From NCBI GenBank assembly GCA_963668145.2, contig CAXXJU010000050.1:1-64000 (forward strand): 64,000 nt of DNA, given 5' to 3'. This stretch comes from Seleniibacterium sp963668145. GTDB taxonomy: Bacteria > Desulfobacterota > Desulfuromonadia > Desulfuromonadales > Geopsychrobacteraceae. The translations under genes were made by a program, and so were the position numbers. The notes beneath the pieces are model-generated. The model saw only the letters and a program-made list of their open reading frames with translations. It was not told the DNA's origin and searched no databases. Position 1 is the first letter of the stretch, and each line of letters begins with the position of its first letter. Positions 7,018 through 18,140 of this stretch are shown here, piece after piece.

Positions 7018-9969
7018 ATGACACAGACAATTCTTACCCCCGGACAGACCCTGCATGGGTTTATCGTTGAACAAATTGATGCCCTACCGAGCATCAATGC
7101 TTCCATGATCAGACTTCGGCATGAGCAAACGGGAGCGCGCTTTATGCATCTGGACAGAGATGACGATAATCATCTCTTCTCCGTTGCCTTCCGGACTCCG
7201 CCGGATGACTCGACCGGGGTGGCACACATTCTGGAACATACCGCGCTGTGCGGTTCGAAACGGTTTCCGGTCCGCGATCCTTTTTTCTCGATGCTCAAGC
7301 GCAGCCTGAACAGCTTCATGAACGCCATGACCGCGAGCGATTGGACCATGTATCCGTTTTCCAGTATGAACCGAAAGGATTTCGCCAATCTTCTTGAGAT
7401 TTACCTGGATGCGGCGTTCTTTCCGCAGTTGACGGAACGGGATTTCAGCCAGGAAGGGCATCGGCTGGAATTTTCCGAAGCCGATAACCCCGCATCCCCC
7501 CTTGAATACAAAGGTGTTGTCTATAATGAAATGAAAGGGGCGATGTCTGACCCGTCTTCGCTTTTGTCCCGGCGGATGGACAAGCATCTCTACCCAACGA
7601 CCACTTATGGCCACAATTCCGGGGGCGAGCCGGAAGATATCCCCAACCTGACCTGGCAGCAGCTCAAGGATTTTCATGCCAGTTATTATCATCCGAGCAA
7701 TGCCTGGTTTTTCTCTTCCGGCAATCTGGATTTGCCAGCGCTGCTTGCGGTCGTTGAAGATCGGGTGCTGCGGCATTTCAATAAGCTCGAACTCGATTCG
7801 CAGGTGCCCCTCGAGACCGGCATGACAGAGCCGTTGCGCGTTACCGAAACCTATCCGCTCGATGCGGGGGAACCCCTGGAAAAGAGATCGATGGTGGAGG
7901 TCGGCTGGCTGGGGGGCGATATCAATGACAGCTTCGAGCAGCTGGCTATGTCATTGCTGTCTACCTTGTTGCTGGGCAACCCGGCTGCTCCTTTGTACAA
8001 GGCATTGCTCGATTCAGGCCTGGGCGCAAACCTGGCACCGGGCAGCGGTTATCATGACGACAACCGGACCACCTATTTTGCCGCAGGTTTGCAGGGGACC
8101 GATCCGCAGCAGAGTGCTGCCATCGAGGAGCTGATCCTGAAAACACTGGCTCAGGTTGCCGAACAGGGCTTTGCCCCCGAGCGCATCGAAGGAGCCATCC
8201 ATCGTCTCGAATTCTCCAACCGTGAAGTGACCGGCGACAGCTATCCCTATGCGCTGTTGCTGCTGATGCGCCTGATCGGCCCCTGGATTCACGGGGGAGA
8301 TCCGTTGACGGCGTTAAATTTTGAGGAGAACCTGGCCCGTTTGCGGCAGGAACTGGCCAATGGGCCCTTCTTTGAAAACCTGATCCGCACCCAGCTGTTG
8401 AACAATCCCCGCCGGGTGACGTTGGTGCTGAAGCCCGATCCCGAACTCGGTCCGCGTCAGGAAGCCGAGACCCGGGCCCACCTGGATGAGATCAAAAATC
8501 GACTCAGTGATGATGAAAAATCCGCTTTAGTCAAACAGGCCGCGGAACTCAAGGCGGCACAGGAAGGCCCCGAGGACCTGTCCTGCCTGCCGACCCTCGA
8601 ATTGATTGATATTCCTGGTGAAGAACGGATTGCTTCCCATGAAACAGCAACCGTCAACGGGGTGACGCAGTATTGGTTCGATCAGCCGACCAATGGTATC
8701 GGGGTTGCTTCGTTGCATTTCAGCCTGGATGGGTTGACTGCCGAACAGCGCCAGTATCTGCCGATTTTTGGCAGTTTGCTGACCCAGGTCGGCGCCGGCG
8801 GTCGGGACTATCTGGAGATGGCCGCAAGGTTGGAAGCCGTGACCGGGGGAGTCTCTGCACGAACCGCGCTGCTTGACGATCCAACCGATCTGGGCCGGAG
8901 TTTCGCCGGGTTCGAAGTGAAAGGCAAAGCGCTGGTGCGTAATGTTGGCCCGTTATTTGAGCTGATGAGAGATTTTATCTGTACTCCGGATTTCACGGAT
9001 CTGCAGCGGCTGCATACGGTGTTGAACCAGTTGCAGGTTTCGCTGGAGAACTCGGTCCCCCAATCCGGGCACACCTACGCGGCACGGATGGCGGCCTCCA
9101 GCCTTTCGTCCACAGCGTTGCAACGCGAACAATGGTCGGGGCTGTCACAGATTGCACTGGTCCGGGAGCTGGCGGCCACGCCGGTTGCAGAGCTGAGCGG
9201 GCTGGCCGAGTTCATGACCGGCATCGCCTCGGCCCTGTTTTCGACCGCTTGCCTGCAGACTGCGGTGACGGTTGAAGCAGCGAACTTTGGCCCCTTTAAA
9301 GACGCTCTGGCCGAAGTTCTGGAGCAACTTCCCGCGACCGCCCCGGACCTGTCCGGGAATGCGGCGGCGTTTTCTCCGCAGCCGTCTCAACAGGGGCTGG
9401 TCTGGTCCCTGCCGGTCAATTATGTCGCGCGGGTCTTTCGGGCGGTGCCCTTCAATCATCCGGACAGTGCTGCTTTAACAGTCCTTTCCAAGCTGTTGCG
9501 GGCCGAGTTTCTCCATCGCGAGATTCGGGAAAAAGGGGGCGCTTATGGTGGTCTGGCCAACTATAACAATGAGTCGGGCCTGTTTAGTATGCTCTCTTAC
9601 CGCGATCCGCAGCTGAAGCGGACCCTGCAGGTTTATGATGATGCCGCCCGGTGGGCGGCGGGTGGTGGATTCTCTGACGAGTCGATCAAGGAAGCGATCC
9701 TGGCGGTCTTCAGCGATCTGGATAAGCCACTGTCCCCGGCTGGTGCCGGAGCCCATGAATTTGCCAATATCCGCCAGGGCATGACCTCTGAGATGCGTAA
9801 CCGGATGCGCAAAGATCTGCTGGCCGTCGACCGGACCGCTTTGCAGAAGGTGGCCCGAACCTACCTGGAAGAGGGAACGAGCTCGATCGCGGTGCTGGCT
9901 GGTGAAAATGCCCTGCTCAAGGCGAATAAGGAACTGGGATCAGCTGCGTTGGAGATTCGGAAAATCTGA
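7018..9969 (+). CDS. M16C family zinc metallopeptidase (presequence protease-like)
   Basis: The 983-residue product matches the large, single-chain M16C (PreP/Cym1-like) insulinase group, which degrades peptides inside a closed two-half chamber. The inverted zinc motif HxxEH is seen as HILEH at residues 70-74. The distal glutamate region is YNEMKGAMSDP near residue 170. The C-terminal half has YGGLANYNNESGLFSMLSYRDP, the Tyr-containing substrate region typical of the second M16 half. No signal peptide is seen, so it is probably cytoplasmic. The length is normal for the family. It is monocistronic, with a strong terminator behind it. Confidence 0.9.
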   Translation: MTQTILTPGQTLHGFIVEQIDALPSINASMIRLRHEQTGARFMHLDRDDDNHLFSVAFRTPPDDSTGVAHILEHTALCGSKRFPVRDPFFSMLKRSLNSFMNAMTASDWTMYPFSSMNRKDFANLLEIYLDAAFFPQLTERDFSQEGHRLEFSEADNPASPLEYKGVVYNEMKGAMSDPSSLLSRRMDKHLYPTTTYGHNSGGEPEDIPNLTWQQLKDFHASYYHPSNAWFFSSGNLDLPALLAVVEDRVLRHFNKLELDSQVPLETGMTEPLRVTETYPLDAGEPLEKRSMVEVGWLGGDINDSFEQLAMSLLSTLLLGNPAAPLYKALLDSGLGANLAPGSGYHDDNRTTYFAAGLQGTDPQQSAAIEELILKTLAQVAEQGFAPERIEGAIHRLEFSNREVTGDSYPYALLLLMRLIGPWIHGGDPLTALNFEENLARLRQELANGPFFENLIRTQLLNNPRRVTLVLKPDPELGPRQEAETRAHLDEIKNRLSDDEKSALVKQAAELKAAQEGPEDLSCLPTLELIDIPGEERIASHETATVNGVTQYWFDQPTNGIGVASLHFSLDGLTAEQRQYLPIFGSLLTQVGAGGRDYLEMAARLEAVTGGVSARTALLDDPTDLGRSFAGFEVKGKALVRNVGPLFELMRDFICTPDFTDLQRLHTVLNQLQVSLENSVPQSGHTYAARMAASSLSSTALQREQWSGLSQIALVRELAATPVAELSGLAEFMTGIASALFSTACLQTAVTVEAANFGPFKDALAEVLEQLPATAPDLSGNAAAFSPQPSQQGLVWSLPVNYVARVFRAVPFNHPDSAALTVLSKLLRAEFLHREIREKGGAYGGLANYNNESGLFSMLSYRDPQLKRTLQVYDDAARWAAGGGFSDESIKEAILAVFSDLDKPLSPAGAGAHEFANIRQGMTSEMRNRMRKDLLAVDRTALQKVARTYLEEGTSSIAVLAGENALLKANKELGSAALEIRKI

Positions 9970-10003
9970 TTTTCAGAAAGTTGCCGAAGGTGCTAAAATG
10001 CCC

Positions 10004-10033
10004 GGGGACGGAAACTGCTTCCGTCCCCTTTTT
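10004..10033 (+). terminator. Terminator after the M16C peptidase gene
   Basis: GGGGACGGAA (10004-10013) pairs perfectly with TTCCGTCCCC (10019-10028) around a 5-nt loop, followed by five T. It lies 34 nt after the stop codon and 20 nt before the rlmKL start. Confidence 0.92.
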
Positions 10034-10053
10034 ACTGTTGGAATTGATATCTC

Positions 10054-12204
10054 ATGAAACATGTTTTTTTTGCAACGGCGGCCCTCGGGCTTGAGCTCTT
10101 GCTGGCAGACGAATTGTCCGCTTTTGGTGCCCAAGAGATCAAACCGGAACGCGCCGGAGTCAGTTTTGCCGGAACTCTGGAAACCGCTTATCGAACCTGT
10201 CTCTGGTCGCGCTTGGCCAGTCGGGTGCTGCTGCCCCTGGCAACCTTTCCCGCCGCAGATCCCGATGACCTGTACCAAGCCGGGCTGGGGATCAACTGGT
10301 CCGAACAACTGAGTCCGGATGGCAGTCTGGCCGTTCATTGTACCCTGATCGACTCCAAGATTACCCACTCGCGTTTTGCTGCTTTGCGTATCAAAGATGC
10401 TATTGTCGACCAGTTTCGCTCCCGTTATGATCGCCGTCCGTCGGTCTCCCTGGAACAGCCGGATTTGAGTTTGAACCTGCACGTTCACCGCGATCAGGCA
10501 ACCCTTAGTCTGGATCTCTCGGGGGCAAGTCTGCATCGGCGCGGTTATCGGATTGACGGGGTGCATGCCCCACTCAAGGAGAACCTCGCCGCGGCCATTC
10601 TGATTCGCGCCGGGTGGCCGGCCATCTGTGCCGCTGGCGGTGGGCTGGTCGATCCCATGTGTGGTTCCGGGACCTTGCCGCTGGAAGCGGCCTTACTGGC
10701 GACCGACACGGCCCCTGGACTGTTGCGCGATTATTACGGATTCAACCGCTGGCTGGGGCACGATGGGGCGCTCTGGGATGAACTGCTGGACGAGGCCCGG
10801 CAGCGCCGCCAAGCCGGGCTGGCCGCCAAGACTCCGCCCCTGATCGGTTACGATGCCGACAGTCGCGCCGTAAAAGCGGCCTGGGACCATGCTTATAAGG
10901 CCGGACTGGACAAAAAAATTCACTTTGAGCGGCGAACCGTCCGCGAGCTGGTCGCGCCAGCCAACTGTACCAGCGGATTGCTGGTGGTCAATCCTCCCTA
11001 TGGCGAACGGCTCGGGGAGCAGAGTGAACTGCCGGCCCTGTACAACCTGCTCGGCGAGAAAATGGCCCAGCATTGCCAAGGCTGGCGGGCGGCGGTGATC
11101 ACCTCCAATTTGCAGCTGGGGCGGAGTATCGGGCTGCGGGCTGGTAAGAGTAACGTCCTCTACAATGGCGCCTTGAAGTGCAGCCTGCTGCAGTTTGAGC
11201 TGGATGAGACCAATCATTGGCAATCCCTGGCCGACGGAGCCGGAAAATCCGTTAAACGCAAGCTCTCGCCAGGCGCGGAAATGTTTGCCAACCGTTTGCT
11301 GAAAAACCTGAAAAAACTCAAAAAACAGGCGGATCGCGAACAAACCGACAGTTTCCGGGTCTATGACGCTGATCTGCCGGAGTATGCGGTGGCCATCGAT
11401 CTGTATGGTGACGAAGTCCATCTGCAGGAGTATCAGGCCCCAAAAACAGTTGACTCCCGCAAGGCGGCGCAGCGGCTGGAGGATGTCCAGGCGGCTTTAC
11501 CGCAGGTCCTGGATCTCCCCGAGGCGAATATCCATCTGAAGGTTCGGCAACGCCAGAAGGGGCTGCAACAGTACGAAAAACAGGCCCAGCGGGGTATTTT
11601 CAAGGAAGTCCATGAAGGGGATTGCCAGTTTCTGGTGAATCTGACCGACTATCTCGACACCGGTTTGTTCCTTGACCATCGCCTGACTCGCAAGCTGGTG
11701 CAAGAGCTGGCGGCGGGAACCCGTTTTTTGAACCTGTTCGCCTATACCGGTGCGGTGACCGTACACGCGTTACGGGGCGGAGCGCGGGAAACGACCTCGG
11801 TCGACATGTCCAAAACCTATCTGCAATGGGCGGCCAGGAATATTCGCCTGAACGGATTTGCGGCGGAACGACAACAGTTGATTCAGGCGGATTGCCTGCA
11901 CTGGTTGGAGACGGCAAGCGGGGAATATGACTTGATTTTTCTCGACCCACCGAGTTTCTCCAACTCCAAAAGCATGACCACGACCTTCGATGTCCAGCGC
12001 GACCATGTCAGCTTGCTGAGGCGGGTCAGCGGTTTGCTGGCGCCTGGAGGGACGCTGGTTTTTTCCAACAACCTGCGTAAGTTCAGCATGGAGAGTGCGG
12101 CGTTGCCCGAGCTGGAGATCGAGAATATTTCAGCCAGGACCATCCCCTTTGATTTTCAGCGCAATCCGCGAATTCATCATTGCTGGTTGATTCGCAAACC
12201 CTGA
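10054..12204 (+). CDS. rlmL: RlmKL, bifunctional 23S rRNA guanine methyltransferase
   Basis: RlmKL methylates 23S rRNA at G2445 (N2, N-terminal RlmL part) and G2069 (N7, C-terminal RlmK part), in E. coli numbering. The 716-residue protein has a THUMP domain (about residues 50-160), the first SAM domain with DPMCGSGTLPLEAAL and catalytic NPPYG motif (VNPPYGERLG, about residue 310). The second SAM domain has FLNLFAYTGAVTVHALRGGA and LDPPSFSNSKSM. Full length (E. coli 702) shows both activities are probably kept. It begins just after a terminator, so it must have its own promoter. Confidence 0.94.
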   Translation: MKHVFFATAALGLELLLADELSAFGAQEIKPERAGVSFAGTLETAYRTCLWSRLASRVLLPLATFPAADPDDLYQAGLGINWSEQLSPDGSLAVHCTLIDSKITHSRFAALRIKDAIVDQFRSRYDRRPSVSLEQPDLSLNLHVHRDQATLSLDLSGASLHRRGYRIDGVHAPLKENLAAAILIRAGWPAICAAGGGLVDPMCGSGTLPLEAALLATDTAPGLLRDYYGFNRWLGHDGALWDELLDEARQRRQAGLAAKTPPLIGYDADSRAVKAAWDHAYKAGLDKKIHFERRTVRELVAPANCTSGLLVVNPPYGERLGEQSELPALYNLLGEKMAQHCQGWRAAVITSNLQLGRSIGLRAGKSNVLYNGALKCSLLQFELDETNHWQSLADGAGKSVKRKLSPGAEMFANRLLKNLKKLKKQADREQTDSFRVYDADLPEYAVAIDLYGDEVHLQEYQAPKTVDSRKAAQRLEDVQAALPQVLDLPEANIHLKVRQRQKGLQQYEKQAQRGIFKEVHEGDCQFLVNLTDYLDTGLFLDHRLTRKLVQELAAGTRFLNLFAYTGAVTVHALRGGARETTSVDMSKTYLQWAARNIRLNGFAAERQQLIQADCLHWLETASGEYDLIFLDPPSFSNSKSMTTTFDVQRDHVSLLRRVSGLLAPGGTLVFSNNLRKFSMESAALPELEIENISARTIPFDFQRNPRIHHCWLIRKP

Positions 12205-12216
12205 GGAAGAAAATTC

Positions 12217-12246
12217 GCTCCGGCCCACGTTGCGCCGGGCTGGAGC
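12217..12246 (+). other. Hairpin between rlmKL and the lpoB-like gene
   Basis: GCTCCGGCCC (12217-12226) pairs with GGGCTGGAGC (12237-12246) through ten pairs, one of them G-U, around a 10-nt loop. No T run follows, so it may be an mRNA-stabilising or attenuating hairpin rather than an intrinsic terminator. Confidence 0.5.
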
Positions 12247-12282
12247 GGTATAACAATCTTTTACCAGTTCGGAGGTTCGAAT

Positions 12283-12903
12283 ATGAAATCATCCTTGCGG
12301 TTGTTCTTGTTGCTGTTTGCCGTATCTCTTCTGTTACTGGCCACGGGCTGTACCGGACGAGTGACGACCCGTGAAGTGAGTCCGGATGAAAAGGTCATTT
12401 ATGACGAGGGTTATCACTTTTCCGACAAGAAAACCATAGTTGCCGACATGGTGAAGTCCCTGCTCACCAAATATCCCCTGGATCGGGCCACGGATCGGCC
12501 GGTGTTGATCGTCTACGGGATTGCCAACCGGACCAGCGAGCACATCAGCACCAGTGCGATCACCGACGATATCCGTCAGGCTCTACTGCAAAGTGGCCGG
12601 GTTCGTTTTGTCAACGAGACCCAGCGGGAAAATATTCAGCATGAAACCAGTTATCAGTATGGCGGCAATGTCGCGGCGGAGACGCGGATTGCCAGAGCCC
12701 GTCAAGTTGGCGCGCGCTATATGCTCAGCGGAACCCTGCGCTCCATGGAAAAGGACCAGCCCCGCCAGTTCCGTTTCAAAAAGAAAACCCTGATGTATTA
12801 CAGTCTGAATCTGGAATTGACCGATATCCAGACCGGGCTGATCGAATGGGCTGATAGTGCCGAAGTGATCCGGGAAGCGTCCAAACCGTTTATCGGTTGG
12901 TGA
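12283..12903 (+). CDS. LpoB-like penicillin-binding protein activator lipoprotein
   Basis: The 206-residue lipoprotein has a lipobox LLATGC with Cys23, so it is anchored by lipid. It carries the LpoB/COG3417 domain: RPVLIVYGIANRTSEHI, ITDDIRQALLQSGRVRFV, the ARQVGARYMLSGTL segment, and YYSLNLELTDIQTGLIEWADS. In E. coli, LpoB reaches through the peptidoglycan to activate PBP1B. Whether this homologue does the same is inference. GGAGG lies upstream of the ATG. It is followed 31 nt later by a COG3014-like lipoprotein, a pairing suggesting joint function. Confidence 0.85.
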   Translation: MKSSLRLFLLLFAVSLLLLATGCTGRVTTREVSPDEKVIYDEGYHFSDKKTIVADMVKSLLTKYPLDRATDRPVLIVYGIANRTSEHISTSAITDDIRQALLQSGRVRFVNETQRENIQHETSYQYGGNVAAETRIARARQVGARYMLSGTLRSMEKDQPRQFRFKKKTLMYYSLNLELTDIQTGLIEWADSAEVIREASKPFIGW

Positions 12904-12934
12904 TGACGGGCCGCTGGTGCGGAGATCTTCGCTG

Positions 12935-14161
12935 ATGTGTTTTTCGTTGTTTGCCAAGCGGACTGCTGGCGTCCGGCTGTTGTTCGCCATAGGGCTGCTG
13001 GTTCTGCTCAATGGCTGCGCCGGGCGACTGAACAAAGCCAGCCAGGAGTATTATGCCGGCCAGCCCCGGGAAGCTTTGGCCCTGCTCGACAAAGGAGAAA
13101 GCTTCGGCAACCGCAATGAACTTCTGTTCCTGATGGAAAAGGGGCTTGTCCTTCATCAGTTGGGCAACTATCGACAAAGTGCCGAACAGTTGTTGCAGGC
13201 CGCCCAGCTGATTGATCAGTTCTACTACATCAGCCTCAGCGAACAGGCAACCGCGCTGGCCGTCAACGACTGGCTGACCCGTTACAAAGGTGAATACAGC
13301 GAACGGCTCTGGGTGCATAGCTACCTGATGATGGACTTTCTGCTGCTCGGCGAATACGACTCCGCTTTGGTCGAGGCCAAGCAGGCGCTCAAGGTGCTAG
13401 GGCGTCACCAGGAGGCGTTAAAGGACGCTTATTTCACCCGGGCATTGATTGCGCTCTGTTTTGCCAATCTCGGGGAAGATAACGATGCCTATCTGGAATA
13501 TCGCAAGCTGGCCCAGGACCTGCCAGATCCAGCCCCGGTGGCAAGGGATATCGTCAACCTGGCCGGCCGGCTGGGCATGCCCGACGAGGTGGAAAAATAC
13601 CGCCCCTATGTGACCGGCTCCATTGCAGCAGAAAGCTCTGAGTTGGTCCTGTTTGTGGCCAACGGCCGGATTCCGCGCAAGCAACCCGGCAATTTCGTGT
13701 TGCCACCGTCGATCCGTTTTTCCTTTCCCTACTATCAGGAGCAGCACACCATCCTGCCCTGGCTGCGAATCGAACCACCTGCCGCAGGGACTCTGCAACC
13801 GCTCTCCAGCGATCTGGGGCTGGTCGCGCAAGCGTCTCTGGAGGCCCGCCGACTGGAGATTGTCGTCCGGGAAACCGCTCGCGCCGCGGCTAAAGAGGCC
13901 GCTGCCCAGTCGGTCGGCAAGGATCACGGGAGTGCGGCGGAAATCGCGGTCCGGCTTGGTCTGCTCCTGCTTGAGGAGCCCGATGTCCGTTGCTGGCAGA
14001 CGCTGCCGGGACGGTTGACCTTGCTGCGGATTCCACTGGCGCCCGGCTTGCATCATTTGACTCTGCGGGTGAGCGGCGGCCCTGGCGGAGACCGGGAAAT
14101 CCCCTTGCCGGACATCGAACTACGCGCCGGGCAACGGGTATTTCGCTCCATCCGCTGGTGA
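12935..14161 (+). CDS. COG3014-like TPR lipoprotein
   Basis: The 408-residue product has a lipoprotein signal with lipobox LLNGC (Cys28). Its N-terminal half is helical and TPR-like (ASQEYYAGQPREALALLDK, ALVEAKQALKVLGRHQEALKDAYF). Its C-terminal half is beta-rich with VLFVANGRIPRKQPGNFVLPPSIRFSFPYY. This architecture recalls the COG3014 family of uncharacterised lipoproteins often encoded beside LpoB-like proteins. ATG 12935 is chosen over GTG 12917 because GGAG sits about 10 nt upstream and the signal peptide then has normal length. Function unknown; a role in cell-wall synthesis is inferred only from its neighbour. Confidence 0.75.
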   Translation: MCFSLFAKRTAGVRLLFAIGLLVLLNGCAGRLNKASQEYYAGQPREALALLDKGESFGNRNELLFLMEKGLVLHQLGNYRQSAEQLLQAAQLIDQFYYISLSEQATALAVNDWLTRYKGEYSERLWVHSYLMMDFLLLGEYDSALVEAKQALKVLGRHQEALKDAYFTRALIALCFANLGEDNDAYLEYRKLAQDLPDPAPVARDIVNLAGRLGMPDEVEKYRPYVTGSIAAESSELVLFVANGRIPRKQPGNFVLPPSIRFSFPYYQEQHTILPWLRIEPPAAGTLQPLSSDLGLVAQASLEARRLEIVVRETARAAAKEAAAQSVGKDHGSAAEIAVRLGLLLLEEPDVRCWQTLPGRLTLLRIPLAPGLHHLTLRVSGGPGGDREIPLPDIELRAGQRVFRSIRW

Positions 14162-14273
14162 TTTTTCAGAGACTCTCTTTTTTTATTTGACCTGTCTATG
14201 GCTGCAGGGTTTATCCCTTTCTTTGTGACGTCACGAAGGTCTTGCGAACTCATCATCGAAAGGAGCTGAACAG

Positions 14274-14459
14274 ATGCAGAACAATGTCGGAAAAGAACAG
14301 TGGATAGCCATGTTCAAGGAGATTGGGCTGGCCGAAGAAACCATGGACCAATGGCATCGGCTGTTTGAACAACGCCATCCCCAAGGACATGAGAGTTTTT
14401 TGCAGTGGCTGGGGCTGTCCTCTGCCGAGATCGCCCGGATCAGGGCCAACAGCCGTTAG
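14274..14459 (+). CDS. Small stand-alone domain related to the MerR C-terminus
   Basis: The product is a 61-residue protein with a strong ribosome binding site (AAAGGAG, 9 nt before ATG). Its whole length lines up with the C-terminal domain of the next gene. Shared positions include W-x-A-M, a Gly, an M-x-x-W-H core (MDQWHRLFEQR against MRRWHAAFERR), P-Q-x-H, F-L-x-x-L-G and a final I-R. It therefore looks like a free copy of the regulator's sensing domain. It lies 61 nt upstream of the merR start, on the same strand. No known function; it could bind the same ligand or hetero-associate with the regulator. Confidence 0.75.
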   Translation: MQNNVGKEQWIAMFKEIGLAEETMDQWHRLFEQRHPQGHESFLQWLGLSSAEIARIRANSR

Positions 14460-14520
14460 CCTCTCAGCGAAAAACGGCCCTGTGCCAGTTGGGGCAGGGC
14501 CGTGGCAAAGGAGAATCCCC

Positions 14521-15060
14521 ATGCCCAGTTGGACCATTTCCGAACTGGCCGGCCGGTTCGGTTTGTCGCGCACGACCTTGCTCTATTATGAACGGATCGG
14601 ATTACTGCCATCGGCCCATCGTTCCAGCTCCGGCTACCGGATTTATCATCAGGATGATCTGGAGCGTCTGGAGAAGATCCGTCTTTATCGGGCAGCCGGT
14701 TTGCCCCTGCAGGATATTGCCAAGCTGCTGGAGGAACCGAGATCGCCACGGGCAGCAGTCCTGGAGCAGCGACTGGCGGAACTCGGCCGGGAGATCCTGG
14801 CCTTAAAAGCGCAGCAGCATCTGCTGGCAGCGCTGTTGAAGGATAGCGGGCAGGAACCGGCGGAGCTGCCCATCGACAAACAGGGTTGGGTGGCCATGCT
14901 GGAACAGGCAGGCATGAACGAGGCGGCTATGCGCCGCTGGCATGCGGCTTTTGAGCGACGCGCTCCGCAGGCCCATCTTGAATTTCTGCTGGCGCTGGGG
15001 ATCGGGGCCGAAGAGGCCGAAGGGATTAGGCGTTGGGCGGTGGCTGACGAAGTGAGCTGA
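14521..15060 (+). CDS. MerR family transcriptional regulator
   Basis: The 179-residue product has an N-terminal MerR winged helix: SWTISELAGRFGLSRTTLLYYERIGLL (residues 3-29), then SSSGYRIYHQDDLERLEKI and a dimerisation coiled coil (residues 75-110). The C-terminal part of about 60 residues (from DKQGWVAML) duplicates the small protein encoded upstream. ATG 14521 is the start: AAAGGAG lies just before it and it begins at the helix-turn-helix. The frame stays open upstream to 14323, but that part only overlaps the small gene. No metal-binding Cys pattern is seen, so the effector is unknown. Confidence 0.88.
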   Translation: MPSWTISELAGRFGLSRTTLLYYERIGLLPSAHRSSSGYRIYHQDDLERLEKIRLYRAAGLPLQDIAKLLEEPRSPRAAVLEQRLAELGREILALKAQQHLLAALLKDSGQEPAELPIDKQGWVAMLEQAGMNEAAMRRWHAAFERRAPQAHLEFLLALGIGAEEAEGIRRWAVADEVS

Positions 15061-15065
15061 ACAAT

Positions 15066-15105
15066 AAAAAAAATCAGGCCGGGGGGATATTTCCTCCCGG
15101 CCTGA
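15066..15105 (-). terminator. Terminator of ettA
   Basis: TCAGGCCGGG (15074-15083) pairs with CCCGGCCTGA (15096-15105). On the minus strand the hairpin is followed by eight T (complement of 15066-15073). It lies 30 nt past the ettA stop. The plus-strand side lacks a T run but may still help end merR transcription. Confidence 0.88.
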
Positions 15106-15134
15106 ACGCTTAACGTATTGTTGGCGATAAAATC

Positions 15135-16811
<1,677 letters not shown>

Positions 16812-16991
16812 ATCTGTCCTTTTATCGGTTTTTTAGCAGTCGCCGGAGTTTGCGCCTGTATAACATCGCTGTAAGGCCCGTCGCAAGAGGCAGTTGTCGA
16901 TAAAATAAGCTGAAATGTCGGTCACGCAGTGCTGGCAGGACGTTTGGGTGCTGTTTTTCCGCCGGTTGCCAGGTGGCTGCCGCGAAATCGC

Positions 16992-18140
16992 TCAAGGGGC
17001 GACCGGGAGCAATTCCTGTTTGTCCAGGCTGGTGAGGATATGGAGGAAATTGTAGGTCAGCTGCGGATGTAGCTTGTTGCCCGCCAGGTTGAGCATGATG
17101 GAAACAATCTTCTCCAGATCCAGAGATTCTTCATAAGAACGATGGGTGCGCATGGCGTCATAGGTATCGGAGATGGCCGTCATCAGTGAGCACAGGTGCT
17201 GAGTCCAGGGTTTTGAGGTTTGCGGATAACCGACACCGTCGTAGCGCATATGGTGCTCAAAGGCGGTAATCACCGCCAGCCGAGGGACCCCGGGAGTATT
17301 GAGCAGGTATTCTGCCCCGAGGCGGGGGTGCTGTTGCATAATCTCCCATTCCTCCTCGGTCAGCTGACTGGTTTTGCCGAGGATATCCGGCGAGATGAAC
17401 ATTTTGCCGACATCGTGGAGCATGGCGGCAATGCCGATATCGTTAAGCAGCTGCCCTTCGATACCGAGGGCCCTGGCCTGAGCCAGATTGAGCAGGCAGA
17501 TATTGGTCGAATGGGTGTAGGTGTATTCGTCGATGGCGCGCAGCGGAGCCAGGGCCAGAAAGGCTTCGCTTTGGGTGCTGAAGGAGTTGATGAAGCCGTT
17601 GACGATCTGGCTGATTCCGGAGATTTCGATTTTTCGTCGGCTACGGACATCCTGGTACAGATCCATGAACCGATCGGCCTCATGGTCGGCAATTTCCTCC
17701 AGGCCGAAGGCGGCCAGCTGATTGACCTGCGGCTGGCGGTAGCGGACTTCCACCTGGCCAAAGTGGATATTTTCACTGTCGGCAATCTCCGGGTCTCGAT
17801 CCCGGTTTTTGCTGAGCACCTGAATCAGACCGAGCAGCTCTTCTGCGTACACACCTGCGTCGATGCGCAGGTAACTGATTTCCAACCGGGTCATGGCGGC
17901 CAGCAGCCGCTCTACGGACATGCTGGAAGCGACCGGGCTGTTGACATGAATCAGCTGTCCATCGATCAGCTTCAGGGTGAGGTCCCCATGCAGGTTCAAT
18001 AACTCCTGCAGTACGACAAGGGCCTGCTTGTTGAAGCGCAGGACCTGGCGATGCTCCGGATGATAAAGGGCCGCATTGGCTGCGGCCGTGGTCAGCAAGC
18101 GGATGAAATGCTGCAGGTTTTTTTGCGAAATATTGTTCAT
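16992..18140 (-). CDS. HD-GYP domain protein (putative cyclic-di-GMP phosphodiesterase)
   Basis: The 382-residue protein has an N-terminal module (about residues 8-135) of unknown type and a C-terminal HD-GYP domain. The metal site is visible as H210 (YTHSTN), H242-D243 (LHDVGK), H271 (HPRLGAE) and H296-H297, with the GYP motif as DGVGYP at 301-306. HD-GYP enzymes usually hydrolyse cyclic di-GMP, and all key residues appear to be kept. Its ATG overlaps the stop of the preceding HEAT-repeat gene by four bases. The N-terminal module is shared with that neighbour, so the two proteins probably act together. Confidence 0.87.
   Translation of the reverse strand: MNNISQKNLQHFIRLLTTAAANAALYHPEHRQVLRFNKQALVVLQELLNLHGDLTLKLIDGQLIHVNSPVASSMSVERLLAAMTRLEISYLRIDAGVYAEELLGLIQVLSKNRDRDPEIADSENIHFGQVEVRYRQPQVNQLAAFGLEEIADHEADRFMDLYQDVRSRRKIEISGISQIVNGFINSFSTQSEAFLALAPLRAIDEYTYTHSTNICLLNLAQARALGIEGQLLNDIGIAAMLHDVGKMFISPDILGKTSQLTEEEWEIMQQHPRLGAEYLLNTPGVPRLAVITAFEHHMRYDGVGYPQTSKPWTQHLCSLMTAISDTYDAMRTHRSYEESLDLEKIVSIMLNLAGNKLHPQLTYNFLHILTSLDKQELLPVAP

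Noticed and set aside
14323..14520. N-terminal extension of the MerR reading frame
   Set aside because: It overlaps the small gene in another frame, lacks homology, and the ATG at 14521 has a strong ribosome binding site and starts at the helix-turn-helix.
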